Shown here: positions 51,301 through 64,000 of the stretch, piece after piece
Numbering within the stretch: the first letter of the stretch is position 1
Layout: the number at the start of each line of letters is the position of its first letter
Assembly (NCBI RefSeq): GCF_001655615.1
Contig: NZ_CP011567.1
Location: forward strand, 5,731,001 to 5,795,000
From: Pseudomonas sp. GR 6-02
Lineage (GTDB): Bacteria > Pseudomonadota > Gammaproteobacteria > Pseudomonadales > Pseudomonadaceae
Direction: 5' to 3'
Length of the DNA: 64,000 nucleotides
Notes under the pieces: generated by a model
Database searches by the model: none
Told to the model about the DNA's origin: nothing
Seen by the model: the letters and a program-made list of their open reading frames with translations, nothing else
Made by a program: the position numbers and the translations under genes

Positions 51301-52571
51301 TTGAGGAGAACCGGGTGTTCGCGAATCACTTCAGCGAGAACGTCCCAAACCTCTGGCAGCTCACGCTCAACCATCTTCTTGGCCGCTTTGATGGTGGTAG
51401 CAAGACCACGCATTTCCAGCTTGCCGAAAATGAACGGCTTGAACAGCTCGAGAGCCATCTTCTTCGGCAGACCGCACTGGTGCAGACGCAGGGTCGGACC
51501 TACGGTAATTACCGAACGACCGGAGTAGTCAACACGCTTACCGAGCAAGTTCTGACGGAAACGACCTTGCTTACCCTTGATCATGTCAGCCAGGGATTTC
51601 AGAGGACGCTTGTTGGAACCGGTGATAGCGCGGCCACGACGACCGTTGTCGAGCAGTGCGTCGACGGCTTCCTGCAACATACGCTTTTCGTTGCGCACGA
51701 TGATGTCCGGAGCGGACAGATCAAGCAGGCGCTTCAAACGGTTGTTACGGTTGATCACTCGACGATACAGATCGTTGAGGTCGGAAGTCGCGAAACGACC
51801 GCCATCCAATGGGACCAGTGGACGCAGATCTGGCGGCAGAACCGGCAGAACGGTCAGCACCATCCACTCTGGCAGGTTGCCGGAACCCTGGAAGGCTTCC
51901 ATCAACTTCAGACGCTTGGACAGCTTTTTGATTTTGGTTTCGGAGTTGGTTTGCGGAATCTCTTCACGCAGACGGCCAATCTCGTGTTCCAGGTCGATAG
52001 CGTGCAGCAGTTCACGGACAGCTTCGGCACCCATGCGGGCATCGAAATCGTCGCCGAACTCTTCCAGCGCTTCGAAGTACTGCTCGTCGTTGAGCAGCTG
52101 ACCCTTTTCAAGGGTGGTCATGCCTGGATCGATAACGACGTAGCTCTCGAAGTAGAGAACGCGCTCGATATCACGCAGGGTCATGTCCATCAGCAAACCG
52201 ATACGGGACGGCAGCGATTTCAGGAACCAGATGTGGGCTACTGGCGAGGCCAGCTCGATGTGCGCCATGCGCTCACGACGAACTTTTGCCAGCGCGACTT
52301 CAACGCCGCACTTCTCGCAGATCACACCACGGTGCTTCAAGCGCTTGTACTTACCGCACAGGCACTCGTAATCCTTTACCGGGCCAAAGATCTTGGCGCA
52401 GAACAGGCCGTCACGCTCAGGTTTGAACGTACGGTAGTTGATGGTTTCCGGCTTTTTAACTTCACCGAACGACCACGAACGGATCATCTCAGGCGATGCC
52501 AATCCAATACGGATGGCGTCGAACTCTTCGACTTGACCCTGGTTTTTCAGCAAATTCAGTAGGTCTTTCAA
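48372..52571 (-). CDS. rpoC: RNA polymerase beta' subunit
   Basis: 1399 residues. The N-terminal zinc site is [20 protein letters not shown] near residue 70, and the catalytic magnesium loop NADFDGDQM near residue 460 is intact. The start is TTG (52569-52571), preceded by AGGAGGAAAGGCC, since no ATG gives the family's N-terminus MKDLLNLLK. It is 64 bases after rpoB. Confidence 0.98.
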   Translation of the reverse strand: MKDLLNLLKNQGQVEEFDAIRIGLASPEMIRSWSFGEVKKPETINYRTFKPERDGLFCAKIFGPVKDYECLCGKYKRLKHRGVICEKCGVEVALAKVRRERMAHIELASPVAHIWFLKSLPSRIGLLMDMTLRDIERVLYFESYVVIDPGMTTLEKGQLLNDEQYFEALEEFGDDFDARMGAEAVRELLHAIDLEHEIGRLREEIPQTNSETKIKKLSKRLKLMEAFQGSGNLPEWMVLTVLPVLPPDLRPLVPLDGGRFATSDLNDLYRRVINRNNRLKRLLDLSAPDIIVRNEKRMLQEAVDALLDNGRRGRAITGSNKRPLKSLADMIKGKQGRFRQNLLGKRVDYSGRSVITVGPTLRLHQCGLPKKMALELFKPFIFGKLEMRGLATTIKAAKKMVERELPEVWDVLAEVIREHPVLLNRAPTLHRLGIQAFEPVLIEGKAIQLHPLVCAAYNADFDGDQMAVHVPLTLEAQLEARALMMSTNNILSPANGEPIIVPSQDVVLGLYYMTREAINAKGEGRVFADLQEVDRVFRAGEAALHAKVKVRINETVNDRDGGSVTNTRIVDTTVGRALLFQVVPKGLSFDVVNLPMKKKAISKLINQCYRVVGLKETVIFADQLMYTGFAYSTISGVSIGVNDFVIPDEKARIIGAATDEVKEIESQYASGLVTQGEKYNKVIDLWSKANDEVSKAMMANLSKEKVIDRHGVEVDQESFNSMYMMADSGARGSAAQIRQLAGMRGLMAKPDGSIIETPITANFREGLSVLQYFISTHGARKGLADTALKTANSGYLTRRLVDVAQDLVVTEIDCGTEHGLVMTPHIEGGDVVEPLGERVLGRVIARDVFKPGTEEVIVPAGTLVDEKWVEFIELNSIDEVIVRSPISCETRYGICAKCYGRDLARGHQVNIGEAVGVIAAQSIGEPGTQLTMRTFHIGGAASRTSAADSVQVKNGGTVRLHNLKHVERVDGCLVAVSRSGELAIADDFGRERERYKLPYGAVISVKEGDKVDAGAIVAKWDPHTHPIVTEMKGTVTYVGMEEGITIKRQTDELTGMTNIEVLDAKDRPAAGKDIRPAVKMVDDNGKDLLLPGTDVIAQYFLPANALVGVADGAKIAIGDVIARIPQETSKTRDITGGLPRVADLFEARRPKEASILAEVSGTIAFGKETKGKRRLVITPNDGSDPYEELIPKWRHLNVFEGEQVNRGEVISDGPSDPHDILRLLGVSALAKYIVNEIQDVYRLQGVKINDKHIETILRQMLRKVEIAESGDSSFIKGDQMELTHVLVENERLSNEDKFVSKFTRVLLGITKASLSTESFISAASFQETTRVLTEAAVTGKRDYLRGLKENVVVGRLIPAGTGLAYHSERKRRRDADKPLRVSASEVEAALTEALNSSGN

Positions 52572-52635
52572 GGCCTTTCCTCCTGGCGGAGCAGAGAGCG
52601 GGCAATCCTGCCCCGCTCTCGATTCGCGTCACGTG

Positions 52636-56709
<4,074 letters not shown>

Positions 56710-56854
56710 CAGCGTTCCCCAGCTTGGTCACCTGCTTGTTTGGCCCCTCCCGACGGGAGCAGCCAGAAAATCGTGCAAACCCCATGGTTTGCGCCACCAC
56801 ATCGGGTGGATACAGCTCGTTACCAGCACCGACCCAGTCGGCTGCCAATAACGG

Positions 56855-56883
56855 AAAAAGGCCGGTGGCAAGAGCCACCAGCC
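56855..56883 (-). terminator. rplL-rpoB attenuator
   Basis: On the minus strand GGCTGGTGGC-TCTT-GCCACCGGCC followed by TTTTT. It is a strong intrinsic hairpin in the rplL-rpoB gap; in E. coli a terminator at this place lets part of the transcripts read into rpoBC, so that polymerase is made at lower level than L7/L12. Confidence 0.8.
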
Positions 56884-56929
56884 ATCAGCCTTTCGCTTAA
56901 CGCTCGGGCTGGAGGAGCAAAGTCGATGC

Positions 56930-57295
56930 TTATTTCAGCTCGACTTTAGCGCCTGCTTCTTCCAGAGCTGCTTTGGCTTTGTCAGCTGCGTCTTTGGCAA
57001 CAGCTTCCAGAACCATGGCAGGAGCGCCGTCAACTACAGCCTTGGCTTCTTTCAGGCCCAGACCGGTCAGTTCACGTACAGCCTTGATCACGTTAACTTT
57101 CTTCTCGCCAGCTTCGGTCAGCATGACGTTGAATTCAGTTTGCTCTTCAACAACAGCGGCAGCAGCAGCTGGACCAGCAGCAGCAACAGCAGCGGTAACG
57201 CCGAAGGTTTCTTCCATTGCTTTGATCAGCTCAACAACTTCCAGAACGGTTTTCTGGCCGATTGCTTCGATGATTTGTTCGTTAGTCAGAGACAT
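56930..57295 (-). CDS. rplL: 50S ribosomal protein L7/L12
   Basis: 121 residues of the flexible stalk that recruits translation GTPases. An N-terminal dimerisation region, an Ala-rich hinge ([13 protein letters not shown], residues ~36-50) and a C-terminal domain with [21 protein letters not shown]. Confidence 0.98.
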   Translation of the reverse strand: MSLTNEQIIEAIGQKTVLEVVELIKAMEETFGVTAAVAAAGPAAAAAVVEEQTEFNVMLTEAGEKKVNVIKAVRELTGLGLKEAKAVVDGAPAMVLEAVAKDAADKAKAALEEAGAKVELK

Positions 57296-57373
57296 GACTT
57301 GAATCCTGTATTGGGGTGACAGCTTACGCAGCCATCAAATTAAACATATGATTTTGAAAGGTCTCGCTGTGCC

Positions 57374-57874
57374 TTAGGCAGCAGCAGCTTCTTTCTGGTC
57401 GCGAACGGCTGCCAGGGTACGAGCCAGCTTGCTGGTAGCGCCTTGGATCACGCTCATCAGTTTCGCAATAGCTTCGTCGCGGGTCGGCAGGGTAGCCAAC
57501 ACGTCGATCTGGTTAGCGGCAAGGAACTTGCCATCAAACGCAGCTGCCTTGATCTCGAACTTGTCCTGACCCTTGGCGAACTCTTTGAAAATCCGGGCAG
57601 CAGCGCCTGGATGTTCTTTGGAGAATGCAATCAGGGTAGGGCCGGTGAACACGTCGTTGAGGACACTGAATTCAGTGTCAGCAACAGCGCGCTTGAGCAG
57701 GGTGTTACGTACGACACGTACATAAACGCCAGCTTCACGAGCCTCTTTACGGAGTCCGGTCATCGCGCCTACTGTTACGCCACGGGCATCAGCCACGACA
57801 GCGGACAGAGCGACTTTGGCAGCCTCGTTGACTTCAGCGACGATGGCCTTCTTGTCTTCGAGTTTAATTGCCAC
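57374..57874 (-). CDS. rplJ: 50S ribosomal protein L10
   Basis: 166 residues; the base of the L7/L12 stalk. The start is GTG (57872-57874) after AGGAGTTAAACCC. The L10-(L12) complex represses its own mRNA in E. coli through the leader, and a structured 198-base leader lies upstream here. Confidence 0.97.
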   Translation of the reverse strand: MAIKLEDKKAIVAEVNEAAKVALSAVVADARGVTVGAMTGLRKEAREAGVYVRVVRNTLLKRAVADTEFSVLNDVFTGPTLIAFSKEHPGAAARIFKEFAKGQDKFEIKAAAFDGKFLAANQIDVLATLPTRDEAIAKLMSVIQGATSKLARTLAAVRDQKEAAAA

Positions 57875-58072
57875 GGGTTTAACTCCTGCTTGTTACCGTT
57901 TCATCCAGTCGAAACCGGATGTCGTTTTGGTGTCTGATTCGGTAAGGAACCGGGAGCACCATCTGCGTAGGCTTGAGGTTTAAGACTTGCGTCGCCTACG
58001 GTCTTGGATAGCCCCCGCCAGGCAGGGACCCCAATCTTTCAATTGGCGCAATTACTTGCGCCAACCTGCGTC
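57875..58072 (-). promoter_or_regulatory. rplJ leader, candidate L10 autoregulatory RNA
   Basis: The 198 bases between rplA and rplJ fold into several hairpins: GGCGCAA/TTGCGCC near 58047-58064 and GTAGGC/GCCTAC at 57967-57999. The position and length match the L10 leader RNA that mediates autogenous control. The kink-turn itself was not verified. Confidence 0.65.
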
Positions 58073-58768
58073 TTACGCGTCGAGCGAACCCTGGTCGATG
58101 ACCAGACCTGGGCCCATAGTAGTGCTCAGGGTAACGCGCTTGACGTAAATACCTTTCGAGGAAGCTGGCTTGATACGCTTCAGATCAGCGATCAGGGCTT
58201 CAACGTTTTCCTTCAGCTTGACGGCATCGAAGCCGACTTTGCCAACGGAAGTGTGGATGATGCCGTTTTTGTCGGTGCGATAACGAACCTGACCAGCCTT
58301 GGCGTTTTTAACCGCGGTAGCTACGTCTGGAGTTACTGTGCCGACTTTAGGGTTAGGCATCAGACCACGTGGACCGAGGATCTGACCCAACTGACCTACA
58401 ACGCGCATTGCATCCGGGGATGCGATCACTACGTCATAGTTCAGGTCGCCGCCTTTCATTTCGGCAGCCAGGTCGTCCATACCTACACGGTCAGCGCCGG
58501 CAGCCAGAGCGGCCTCGGCAGCTGGACCCTGAGTGAACACAGCAACGCGAACGGTCTTGCCGGTACCGTGCGGCAGCACGGTAGCGCTACGAACGACCTG
58601 GTCGGATTTACGCGGGTCAACACCCAGGTTCACAGCTACGTCGAACGACTCGCTGAACTTGACAGTCGACAGCTCGGACAGCAGAGCAGCAGCGTCTACA
58701 AAGTTGTAGGCCTTGCCTGCTTCGATTTTGCCGGCGATAGCCTTTTGACGCTTGGTCAGCTTAGCCAT
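58073..58768 (-). CDS. rplA: 50S ribosomal protein L1
   Basis: 231 residues of the mobile stalk at the E site. In E. coli L1 represses the rplKA mRNA. Conserved [18 protein letters not shown] near residue 125. Its ATG shares its A with the rplK stop codon (TAATG). Confidence 0.98.
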   Translation of the reverse strand: MAKLTKRQKAIAGKIEAGKAYNFVDAAALLSELSTVKFSESFDVAVNLGVDPRKSDQVVRSATVLPHGTGKTVRVAVFTQGPAAEAALAAGADRVGMDDLAAEMKGGDLNYDVVIASPDAMRVVGQLGQILGPRGLMPNPKVGTVTPDVATAVKNAKAGQVRYRTDKNGIIHTSVGKVGFDAVKLKENVEALIADLKRIKPASSKGIYVKRVTLSTTMGPGLVIDQGSLDA

Positions 58769-59199
58769 TACACACCCTCCACGTTAAGGCCCATGCTACG
58801 AGCAGAACCGGCGATAGTACGCACGGCTGCTTCCATATCAGCTGCAGTCAGATCCGCGTTTTTGGTTTTCGCGATTTCTTCCAGCTGAGCACGAGTCACA
58901 GTGCCAACCTTAACGGTGTTCGGACGAGCGGAACCGCTAGTCAGACCAGCCGCCTTCTTCAGCAGAACCGAAGCAGGAGTGGATTTGGTTTCGAACGTGA
59001 AGCTACGGTCGCTGTAGACAGTGATGATCACTGGAGTCGGCAGACCTGGCTCAAGACCCTGAGTACGGGCGTTGAAAGCCTTGCAGAATTCCATGATGTT
59101 CACGCCGTGCTGACCCAGAGCAGGACCAACAGGTGGGCTTGGGTTAGCCTGAGCGGCCTTCACTTGCAGCTTGATGTAAGCGGTAATCTTCTTGGCCAT
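58768..59199 (-). CDS. rplK: 50S ribosomal protein L11
   Basis: 143 residues, [21 protein letters not shown]; the factor-binding base with the thiostrepton-region proline-rich loop, and needed for RelA activation in E. coli. Start 59199 was chosen over 59211 to match the family. Overlaps rplA by one base. Confidence 0.98.
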   Translation of the reverse strand: MAKKITAYIKLQVKAAQANPSPPVGPALGQHGVNIMEFCKAFNARTQGLEPGLPTPVIITVYSDRSFTFETKSTPASVLLKKAAGLTSGSARPNTVKVGTVTRAQLEEIAKTKNADLTAADMEAAVRTIAGSARSMGLNVEGV

Positions 59200-59274
59200 G
59201 AGGCACTCCAATTACGGGTTCAAACGCCTCGAAAGGCTCCCCGGTTACTTGCGCGTTTATCCCAGTGACGACAA

Positions 59275-59301
59275 AACCCCACAGCCTAGGGCTGCGGGGT
59301 T
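59275..59301 (-). terminator. Terminator after nusG
   Basis: AACCCCGCAGCC / GGCTGTGGGGTT on the minus strand with a TTTTG tail, ending the secE-nusG unit before rplK. Confidence 0.75.
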
Positions 59302-59316
59302 GGGATGCTTGCTCAG

Positions 59317-59850
59317 CTAGACCTTTTCGACCTGACTGAACTCCAACTCTACCGGAGTAGAGCGACCGAAAATGAGCACCGCCACTTGGATCCGGCTCTT
59401 TTCGTAGTTAACCTCTTCAACCGTGCCGGTAAAATCGGCAAACGGCCCGTCGTTGACACGTACCGACTCACCCGGCTCGAACAACGTCTTCGGCTTCGGC
59501 TTGTCGCTACCATCAGCAACGCGACGCAGAATCGCTTCTGCTTCTTTATCTGTGATTGGTGCAGGCTTGTCGGCAGTACCACCGATGAAGCCCATCACCC
59601 GAGGAGTATCCTTGACCAAGTGCCAAGTACCCTCGTTCATGTCCATCTGAACCAGCACATAACCAGGGAAGAATTTGCGTTCGCTTTTGCGCTTCTGGCC
59701 ATTACGCATCTCAACCACTTCTTCAGTGGGAACCAGAATTTCGCCGAAGCCATCTTCCATGCCAGCCAGCTTTACGCGCTCGATCAACGAACGCATGACA
59801 TGCTTCTCGTAACCGGAGTAAGCATGCACAACGTACCAACGCTTAGCCAC
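59317..59850 (-). CDS. nusG: Transcription factor NusG
   Basis: 177 residues. The NGN domain ([17 protein letters not shown]) binds polymerase; the C-terminal KOW domain ([21 protein letters not shown] near residue 130) binds S10 or Rho. Nine bases after secE. Confidence 0.99.
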   Translation of the reverse strand: MAKRWYVVHAYSGYEKHVMRSLIERVKLAGMEDGFGEILVPTEEVVEMRNGQKRKSERKFFPGYVLVQMDMNEGTWHLVKDTPRVMGFIGGTADKPAPITDKEAEAILRRVADGSDKPKPKTLFEPGESVRVNDGPFADFTGTVEEVNYEKSRIQVAVLIFGRSTPVELEFSQVEKV

Positions 59851-59859
59851 GGGACACCC

Positions 59860-60228
59860 TTAGCCGACGATCAAGGAAACAAGCCAACCGAGCAGGGAAT
59901 CAAGCCCCCACAACAGCAACGCCATAACCAGAACAACAGCCACAACGATCAACGTGGTCTGCGTAGTTTCTTGGCGAGTTGGCCAAACGACTTTACGAAT
60001 CTCGGTGCGCGCTTCCTTAACCAGTACAAAGAAAGACTTGCCCTTAACCGTCTGCAGGCCTACAAAGGCAGCTACAGCAGCAATGACCAGCAAAGCGAGC
60101 ACGCGGTACAGGATCGGCGAAGCAGAGTAATACTGATTGCCAACAACGCCAACAATCACCAAAGCAACTACTACCAGCCACTTGAGTAGATCGAAGCGAG
60201 AGCCTTGAGCTTCAGCTTTAGGAGTCAT
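59860..60228 (-). CDS. secE: Protein translocase subunit SecE
   Basis: 122 residues with three membrane helices, like the E. coli form. The conserved cytoplasmic hinge ARTEIRKVVWPTRQETTQTT lies at residues ~71-90. It clamps the SecY channel. It is preceded by tRNA-Trp, which is probably on the same transcript. Confidence 0.97.
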   Translation of the reverse strand: MTPKAEAQGSRFDLLKWLVVVALVIVGVVGNQYYSASPILYRVLALLVIAAVAAFVGLQTVKGKSFFVLVKEARTEIRKVVWPTRQETTQTTLIVVAVVLVMALLLWGLDSLLGWLVSLIVG

Positions 60229-60273
60229 CTATGAAGATCCTGTGAAAAGAAAGCCAGACACACCTGGTGAATC

Positions 60274-60349
60274 TGGCAGGTCAGGAGGGAATCGAACCCC
60301 CAACCTACGGTTTTGGAGACCGTCGCTCTGCCAATTGAGCTACTGACCT
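60274..60349 (-). tRNA. tRNA-Trp (CCA)
   Basis: 76 bases with encoded CCA, acceptor stem AGGTCAG/CTGACCT and anticodon CCA in CTCCAAA. It lies 45 bases before secE. Confidence 0.97.
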
Positions 60350-60369
60350 AAAACAAAATCAGGCCGACC

Positions 60370-60398
60370 ATTATGCCGGCCCGAAAAAGACTTTACAA
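60370..60398 (-). promoter_or_regulatory. Candidate promoter for tRNA-Trp-secE-nusG
   Basis: On the minus strand TTGTAA (60393-60398) and CATAAT (60370-60375), spaced 17 bases, about 20 bases before tRNA-Trp. Confidence 0.5.
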
Positions 60399-60491
60399 CA
60401 ATTTACTCATCGATCCTGGCCATGCACACCAGCACCAAAGATGCACAACACCCTCTCAGGCAACAACGCGCATCTACAAGCCATTAAAACA

Positions 60492-60517
60492 AAGGCAGAT
60501 ATTTTCATATCTGCCTT
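60492..60517 (-). terminator. Terminator after tRNA-Thr
   Basis: Perfect 10-bp stem AAGGCAGATA / TATCTGCCTT with a 6-base loop, followed on the minus strand by TGTTTTAA. It ends the tRNA-Tyr-Gly-Thr transcript, at the place where tufB would begin in P. aeruginosa. Confidence 0.7.
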
Positions 60518-60523
60518 GTTATA

Positions 60524-60599
60524 TGGAGCTCTTGAGCGGATTTGAACCGCTGACCTCACCCTTACCAAGGGTGTGCTCTACCAACTGAGCTACAAGAGC
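60524..60599 (-). tRNA. tRNA-Thr (GGT)
   Basis: 76 bases with encoded CCA; acceptor GCTCTTG/CAAGAGC; anticodon GGT in CTTGGTAA. Confidence 0.97.
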
Positions 60600-60625
60600 G
60601 TAACACTTTGCAGGACCTGCAAACC

Positions 60626-60699
<74 letters not shown>

Positions 60700-60723
60700 G
60701 GAGCTTGCAGCTCTCGCTAAAAA

Positions 60724-60808
<85 letters not shown>

Positions 60809-60821
60809 TAAGCGAGCCGGC

Positions 60822-60849
60822 ATTCTATACTATGCCAGCCTTCTGTCAA
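60822..60849 (-). promoter_or_regulatory. Promoter of the tRNA-Tyr-Gly-Thr operon
   Basis: TTGACA (60844-60849) and TAGAAT (60822-60827) on the minus strand, spaced 16 bases, followed by a G/C-rich GCCGGC discriminator typical of stringently controlled stable-RNA promoters. Confidence 0.75.
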
Positions 60850-60890
60850 GCATTTTCTCATTAAAAACCTGAGGTTAGCTGCGTTGACCT

Positions 60891-60933
60891 CGCTTCGCAC
60901 CGTCAACCTTTAAAAGGTCTTCACTGCGAAGCG
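60891..60933 (-). terminator. Nested hairpin after the coaX operon
   Basis: CGCTTCGCA (60891-60899) pairs with TGCGAAGCG (60925-60933) around an inner ACCTTT/AAAGGT-type stem. It lies just after the SPOR-type gene; no clear T-run follows, so termination is uncertain. Confidence 0.4.
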
Positions 60934-60951
60934 GGCGCCATTCTATGCAAA

Positions 60952-61392
60952 CTATTCGACAGGTGCAACCCCCTCACACGGCATTATTTTATGTTTTAAC
61001 TCGTTGAATTCTTTAGAAAGGCTTTGCAACTGCAAGTCATCCAGCAAACGCCGGCTTTCCGGCGCCACACGCACCCAGTAACCCGCATATTCAGGGAGAT
61101 CCTTCGGCAAGGGCTGAAACTTGATGTCCATGCCACTCAATCGATGCTCGATTGCCTGAGCGACTTCCTGCCGGGCAGAACCGCCCAGATAGAGACAACT
61201 GCTTTCTGTCTGCGTGGATTTTCCTTTATCTCGGGTCGTATCAGTCGCCTCACTCAACAAACGAATGTCCTGCTGAGAGCCCCGATACATACTCAAGGGG
61301 GTCACATCCTTCGCGCGAAGCGGGGCCTCCTGTTGGTGCCAGACGTAATAGAACACATTGAGAACAAGCAGCAGCAGGAACAACCAACGCAT
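60952..61392 (-). CDS. Membrane-anchored SPOR-type protein
   Basis: A 146-residue protein with an N-terminal hydrophobic anchor (MRWLFLLLLVLNVFYYVW) followed by a periplasmic domain resembling a SPOR fold (SCLYLGGSARQEVAQAIEHRL ... YAGYWVRVAPESRR). SPOR domains bind denuded glycan strands at division sites. The match is weak, so the assignment rests on the pattern and on the conserved position after coaX in Pseudomonas. Seven bases after coaX. Confidence 0.65.
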   Translation of the reverse strand: MRWLFLLLLVLNVFYYVWHQQEAPLRAKDVTPLSMYRGSQQDIRLLSEATDTTRDKGKSTQTESSCLYLGGSARQEVAQAIEHRLSGMDIKFQPLPKDLPEYAGYWVRVAPESRRLLDDLQLQSLSKEFNELKHKIMPCEGVAPVE

Positions 61393-61399
61393 AAAAACC

Positions 61400-62149
61400 T
61401 CAAGACAAGGGACACGCCATAGCCAACCCTACAAACACCAGATCTGGAACCACCCTGGCCCCAGGCACAATCTCGGAGACCAGATCAGCATCTCCTCCTG
61501 TGAGGAATACAGCGAAATCCTCCCCCCAATAACTGCGCGCCAAATCTAGCTGAGCCTGAACAAAGCCCCTCAACATCAGCACACAACCTCGCTCGACCGC
61601 CTCGACGGTAGTACGCCCAGGAACAAGACTCTCCAAAGCACGCTCGGCAGCAAGGTCGCCATAGCGGATTCTACGGGTATGAGTACGCAACTGGTTACGC
61701 ATTAAGGGCATTCCCGGACAGATGAAGCCTCCAAGATGCTCGCCATCCCTAGCGACAAAATCAGCAGTGACCGCGGTACCGAAGTCGAGCACCAGACAAG
61801 CACCTGAAGCCAGGTGAAATCCTCCGAGCATTGCAAGCCAGCGATCAAGTCCTAGCCGCTCGAACTCTTCATAGCCATTACGAACCCCGGACATTTCGCG
61901 AGCCGGTGTGGCACACACCACGGAAACGCCGAAAGCCTCTGTCAACGAAGAGATCAAGGCTCCGGTTTCTTCAGCGGTTCTGACACTCACTAACCGACAA
62001 TGCTTGAGAGCGAGCCCCTTGAGCCCCTTCAAACTCTCAAGCAGCGCGAGATCCGAATCAACGACACCCTCACCAACCACCCGCCCGACATCCGCGCCGA
62101 GCACACGCCACTTGATGAAACTGTTTCCACAATCGAGCTCAAGAATCAT
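61400..62149 (-). CDS. coaX: Type III pantothenate kinase
   Basis: A 249-residue enzyme that phosphorylates pantothenate in the first step of coenzyme A synthesis. It has [15 protein letters not shown] at the N-terminus and the ASKHA-fold [11 protein letters not shown] near residue 123. The start at 62149 was preferred to 62152. It overlaps birA by 11 bases, so biotin-ligase and CoA synthesis are coupled. Confidence 0.95.
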   Translation of the reverse strand: MILELDCGNSFIKWRVLGADVGRVVGEGVVDSDLALLESLKGLKGLALKHCRLVSVRTAEETGALISSLTEAFGVSVVCATPAREMSGVRNGYEEFERLGLDRWLAMLGGFHLASGACLVLDFGTAVTADFVARDGEHLGGFICPGMPLMRNQLRTHTRRIRYGDLAAERALESLVPGRTTVEAVERGCVLMLRGFVQAQLDLARSYWGEDFAVFLTGGDADLVSEIVPGARVVPDLVFVGLAMACPLS

Positions 62150-63098
62150 CACGCAACCTCAGGCTGAGCTCACCACCACTAAAGACTTTTTCCACGCCAT
62201 CCACCTTCAAGCGCAAGGCACCCTGACCATCGATACCCAACACCTCTCCATCTATCTGACTAGCTCCAGCAATCAACGACACGGCGCGCCCCTGCCATAG
62301 ATGATTTTGCTCCCACTCCGCCCGGATAGCCGGAAATCCGTCGACCTGGTGGCGACTCAAGTAGGCCCGGAGCATCACCCCCAACTTCGCAACCAGGTGA
62401 TTGCGATCAACCGCCTTGCCCGACTCGAGCTGCATGGACGTCCACTGCTGGTCAACCTCATCAGTCATCTGCATGTTCACATTGATCCCGACACCGATCA
62501 CTACGTGACACACATCTGCAGGATCGCCCACTAATTCGAGCAATATTCCAGCAATTTTTTTCTGACCAACCAGAACATCATTGGGCCACTTCAACCCCGC
62601 GCCTGAAATACCAAGCTCTCGCAAGGCCTGCAGTACGGCGAGCCCAACAACTAGACTCAAGCCTTCCAGCTGCCGCATCCCACCCTCAATGCGCAACACC
62701 AAGCTGTAATAGATGTTTTCTGCGAACGGACTCACCCACTTGCGTCCACGCCGTCCGCGACCGGCCGTTTGCCGCTCGGCAAGCACCAGAAATGGCGCGA
62801 TCTGGCCACGCTCGATAGCGCGCAAGGCTTCAGCATTGGTAGAGTCAATTGAGTCGAGGACCAGGATGGGCCACTCACAGGAAGGCTCACGCGCGCATAT
62901 CTCGACAGGGTCAAGCAGCGTCAATGGCGCAGCCAGCTGATAGCCGCGACCGCGCACTTTATGAATGGATAAGCCGAGCTCAGCCTCCAAATGCTGAAGC
63001 TGCTTCCATACAGCGCTACGACTGACGCCCAAGGCGACGCCCAGGGCCTGGCCCGAATGGAATCGGCCATCCTTAAGAAGCTTTAACAACGTCAGCAT
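62139..63098 (-). CDS. birA: Bifunctional biotin ligase / biotin operon repressor BirA
   Basis: A 319-residue protein. An N-terminal winged helix ([21 protein letters not shown]) binds DNA, and the ligase domain has the biotinyl-AMP loop GRGRRGRKW near residue 115 and LKWPNDVLV near residue 169. It attaches biotin to acetyl-CoA carboxylase and represses biotin genes when unladen acceptor is scarce. The 136-base gap upstream holds the rRNA terminator. Confidence 0.97.
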   Translation of the reverse strand: MLTLLKLLKDGRFHSGQALGVALGVSRSAVWKQLQHLEAELGLSIHKVRGRGYQLAAPLTLLDPVEICAREPSCEWPILVLDSIDSTNAEALRAIERGQIAPFLVLAERQTAGRGRRGRKWVSPFAENIYYSLVLRIEGGMRQLEGLSLVVGLAVLQALRELGISGAGLKWPNDVLVGQKKIAGILLELVGDPADVCHVVIGVGINVNMQMTDEVDQQWTSMQLESGKAVDRNHLVAKLGVMLRAYLSRHQVDGFPAIRAEWEQNHLWQGRAVSLIAGASQIDGEVLGIDGQGALRLKVDGVEKVFSGGELSLRLRDDS

Positions 63099-63191
63099 GC
63101 AAGTCTCGCCTCACAATGAGGCCCGCATGATAGCCATGCACCGAGCAGTTGCATAGAAACCCTAAACGTCAGTTTTCCTGCGGGCAAAACA

Positions 63192-63223
63192 AAACCCCTA
63201 CCTGCATACGCAGATAGGGGTTT
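63192..63223 (-). terminator. rrn operon terminator
   Basis: AAACCCCTA / TAGGGGTTT stem of about 14 bp with a GTAT-type loop, followed on the minus strand by TGTTTTG. It follows the 5S rRNA. Confidence 0.9.
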
Positions 63224-63233
63224 CGGAATTTAA

Positions 63234-63349
63234 TCTTGACGATGACCTACTCTCACATGGGGAAACCCCACACTACCATCGGCGATGCATCGTTTCACTT
63301 CTGAGTTCGGGATGGGATCAGGTGGTTCCAATGCTCTATGGTCGTCAAG
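63234..63349 (-). rRNA. rrf: 5S ribosomal RNA
   Basis: About 116 bases; the closing stem TTGACGACC / ...CGTCAA and the conserved core CCCATCCCGAACTCAGAAGT are recognisable. Exact ends may be off by one or two bases. Confidence 0.95.
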
Positions 63350-63502
63350 AAATTCGGGTACCGAACCGTCTTTCGACGCTTCAGCAAATTGGGTATGCGA
63401 TAGTTTCTGCGGTTTTTGTGAATGCTTGCGAACTTTCGGTTCATTGCGTCTTCACACACCGCAATCTGGTGTCCTTTCGGATCAGCAAATTGCTTGGGTG
63501 TT

Positions 63503-64000
<498 letters not shown>

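Noticed and set aside
48327..52562. A 1411-residue open frame on the plus strand opposite rpoC.
   Set aside because: It is a codon-bias shadow: highly expressed Pseudomonas genes avoid TTA, CTA and TCA, so the antisense frame stays open. No family features, no own ribosome binding site context.

Overview
The window is a chromosomal segment of a Pseudomonas, most likely of the P. fluorescens group. The evidence is the gene order ssb - MFS - uvrA - bfrA - katA - rplQ - ribosomal/RNA polymerase superoperon - secE - tRNAs - coaX - birA - rrn (the order I know from P. aeruginosa), GC-rich fluorescent-Pseudomonas codon usage, and the inverted REP-pair repeats (REPINs) between genes. No insertion sequence, prophage or CRISPR array is visible.

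Layout. 1-4235: 3' part of the helicase gene lhr. 4507-9862: an MFS exporter, then a tightly overlapping four-gene set (DUF72, YbhP-like nuclease/phosphatase, cardiolipin synthase ClsB, YbhN-like membrane protein). 9905-13617: an alpha/beta hydrolase with a DUF3182 (probable ATP-grasp) protein, a GlxA-type regulator and a divergent cysteine hydrolase. 13790-20147: an eight-gene envelope module built around a PspA/IM30 protein (YjfI, PspA/YjfJ, rhomboid protease, K+ channel, DUF2491/YjfK, DUF350/YjfL, DUF1190/YjfM, glutathionylspermidine-synthase-like YjfC), preceded by a promoter flanked by two copies of one palindrome. 20268-22466: an OsmC-YcaO fusion protein. 22640-29734: ssb, an MFS transporter, uvrA, a ferritin and catalase. 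29973-60228: the alpha, spc, S10, str, rpoBC/rplJL, rplKA and secE-nusG operons, all on the minus strand. 60274-60808: four tRNA genes. 60952-63098: a short membrane-anchored protein, coaX and birA. 63234-64000: 5S rRNA and the 3' end of 23S rRNA. No stretch longer than 300 bases lacks a gene.

How the parts fit. The 30-kb minus-strand block encodes RNA polymerase core subunits, elongation factors, Sec components and most ribosomal proteins. I can read near-consensus promoters before rpsL, rpsJ, rpsH, rpsM, tRNA-Tyr and (weaker) tRNA-Trp, and terminator-like hairpins after tuf, rplQ, nusG, rplL and tRNA-Thr, so the block looks like several units rather than one. The second tuf gene expected between tRNA-Thr and tRNA-Trp is absent.

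The best candidate for an undescribed system is the PspA-centred module at 13.7-20.1 kb: an ESCRT-III-like membrane-remodelling protein grouped with an intact rhomboid protease, a RCK-type K+ channel, a lipoprotein, a small four-helix membrane protein and an ATP-grasp peptide/polyamine ligase. The runner-up is the rpsN-rpsH gap, which contains a hairpin, a consensus promoter and two terminator-like structures inside the spc operon.
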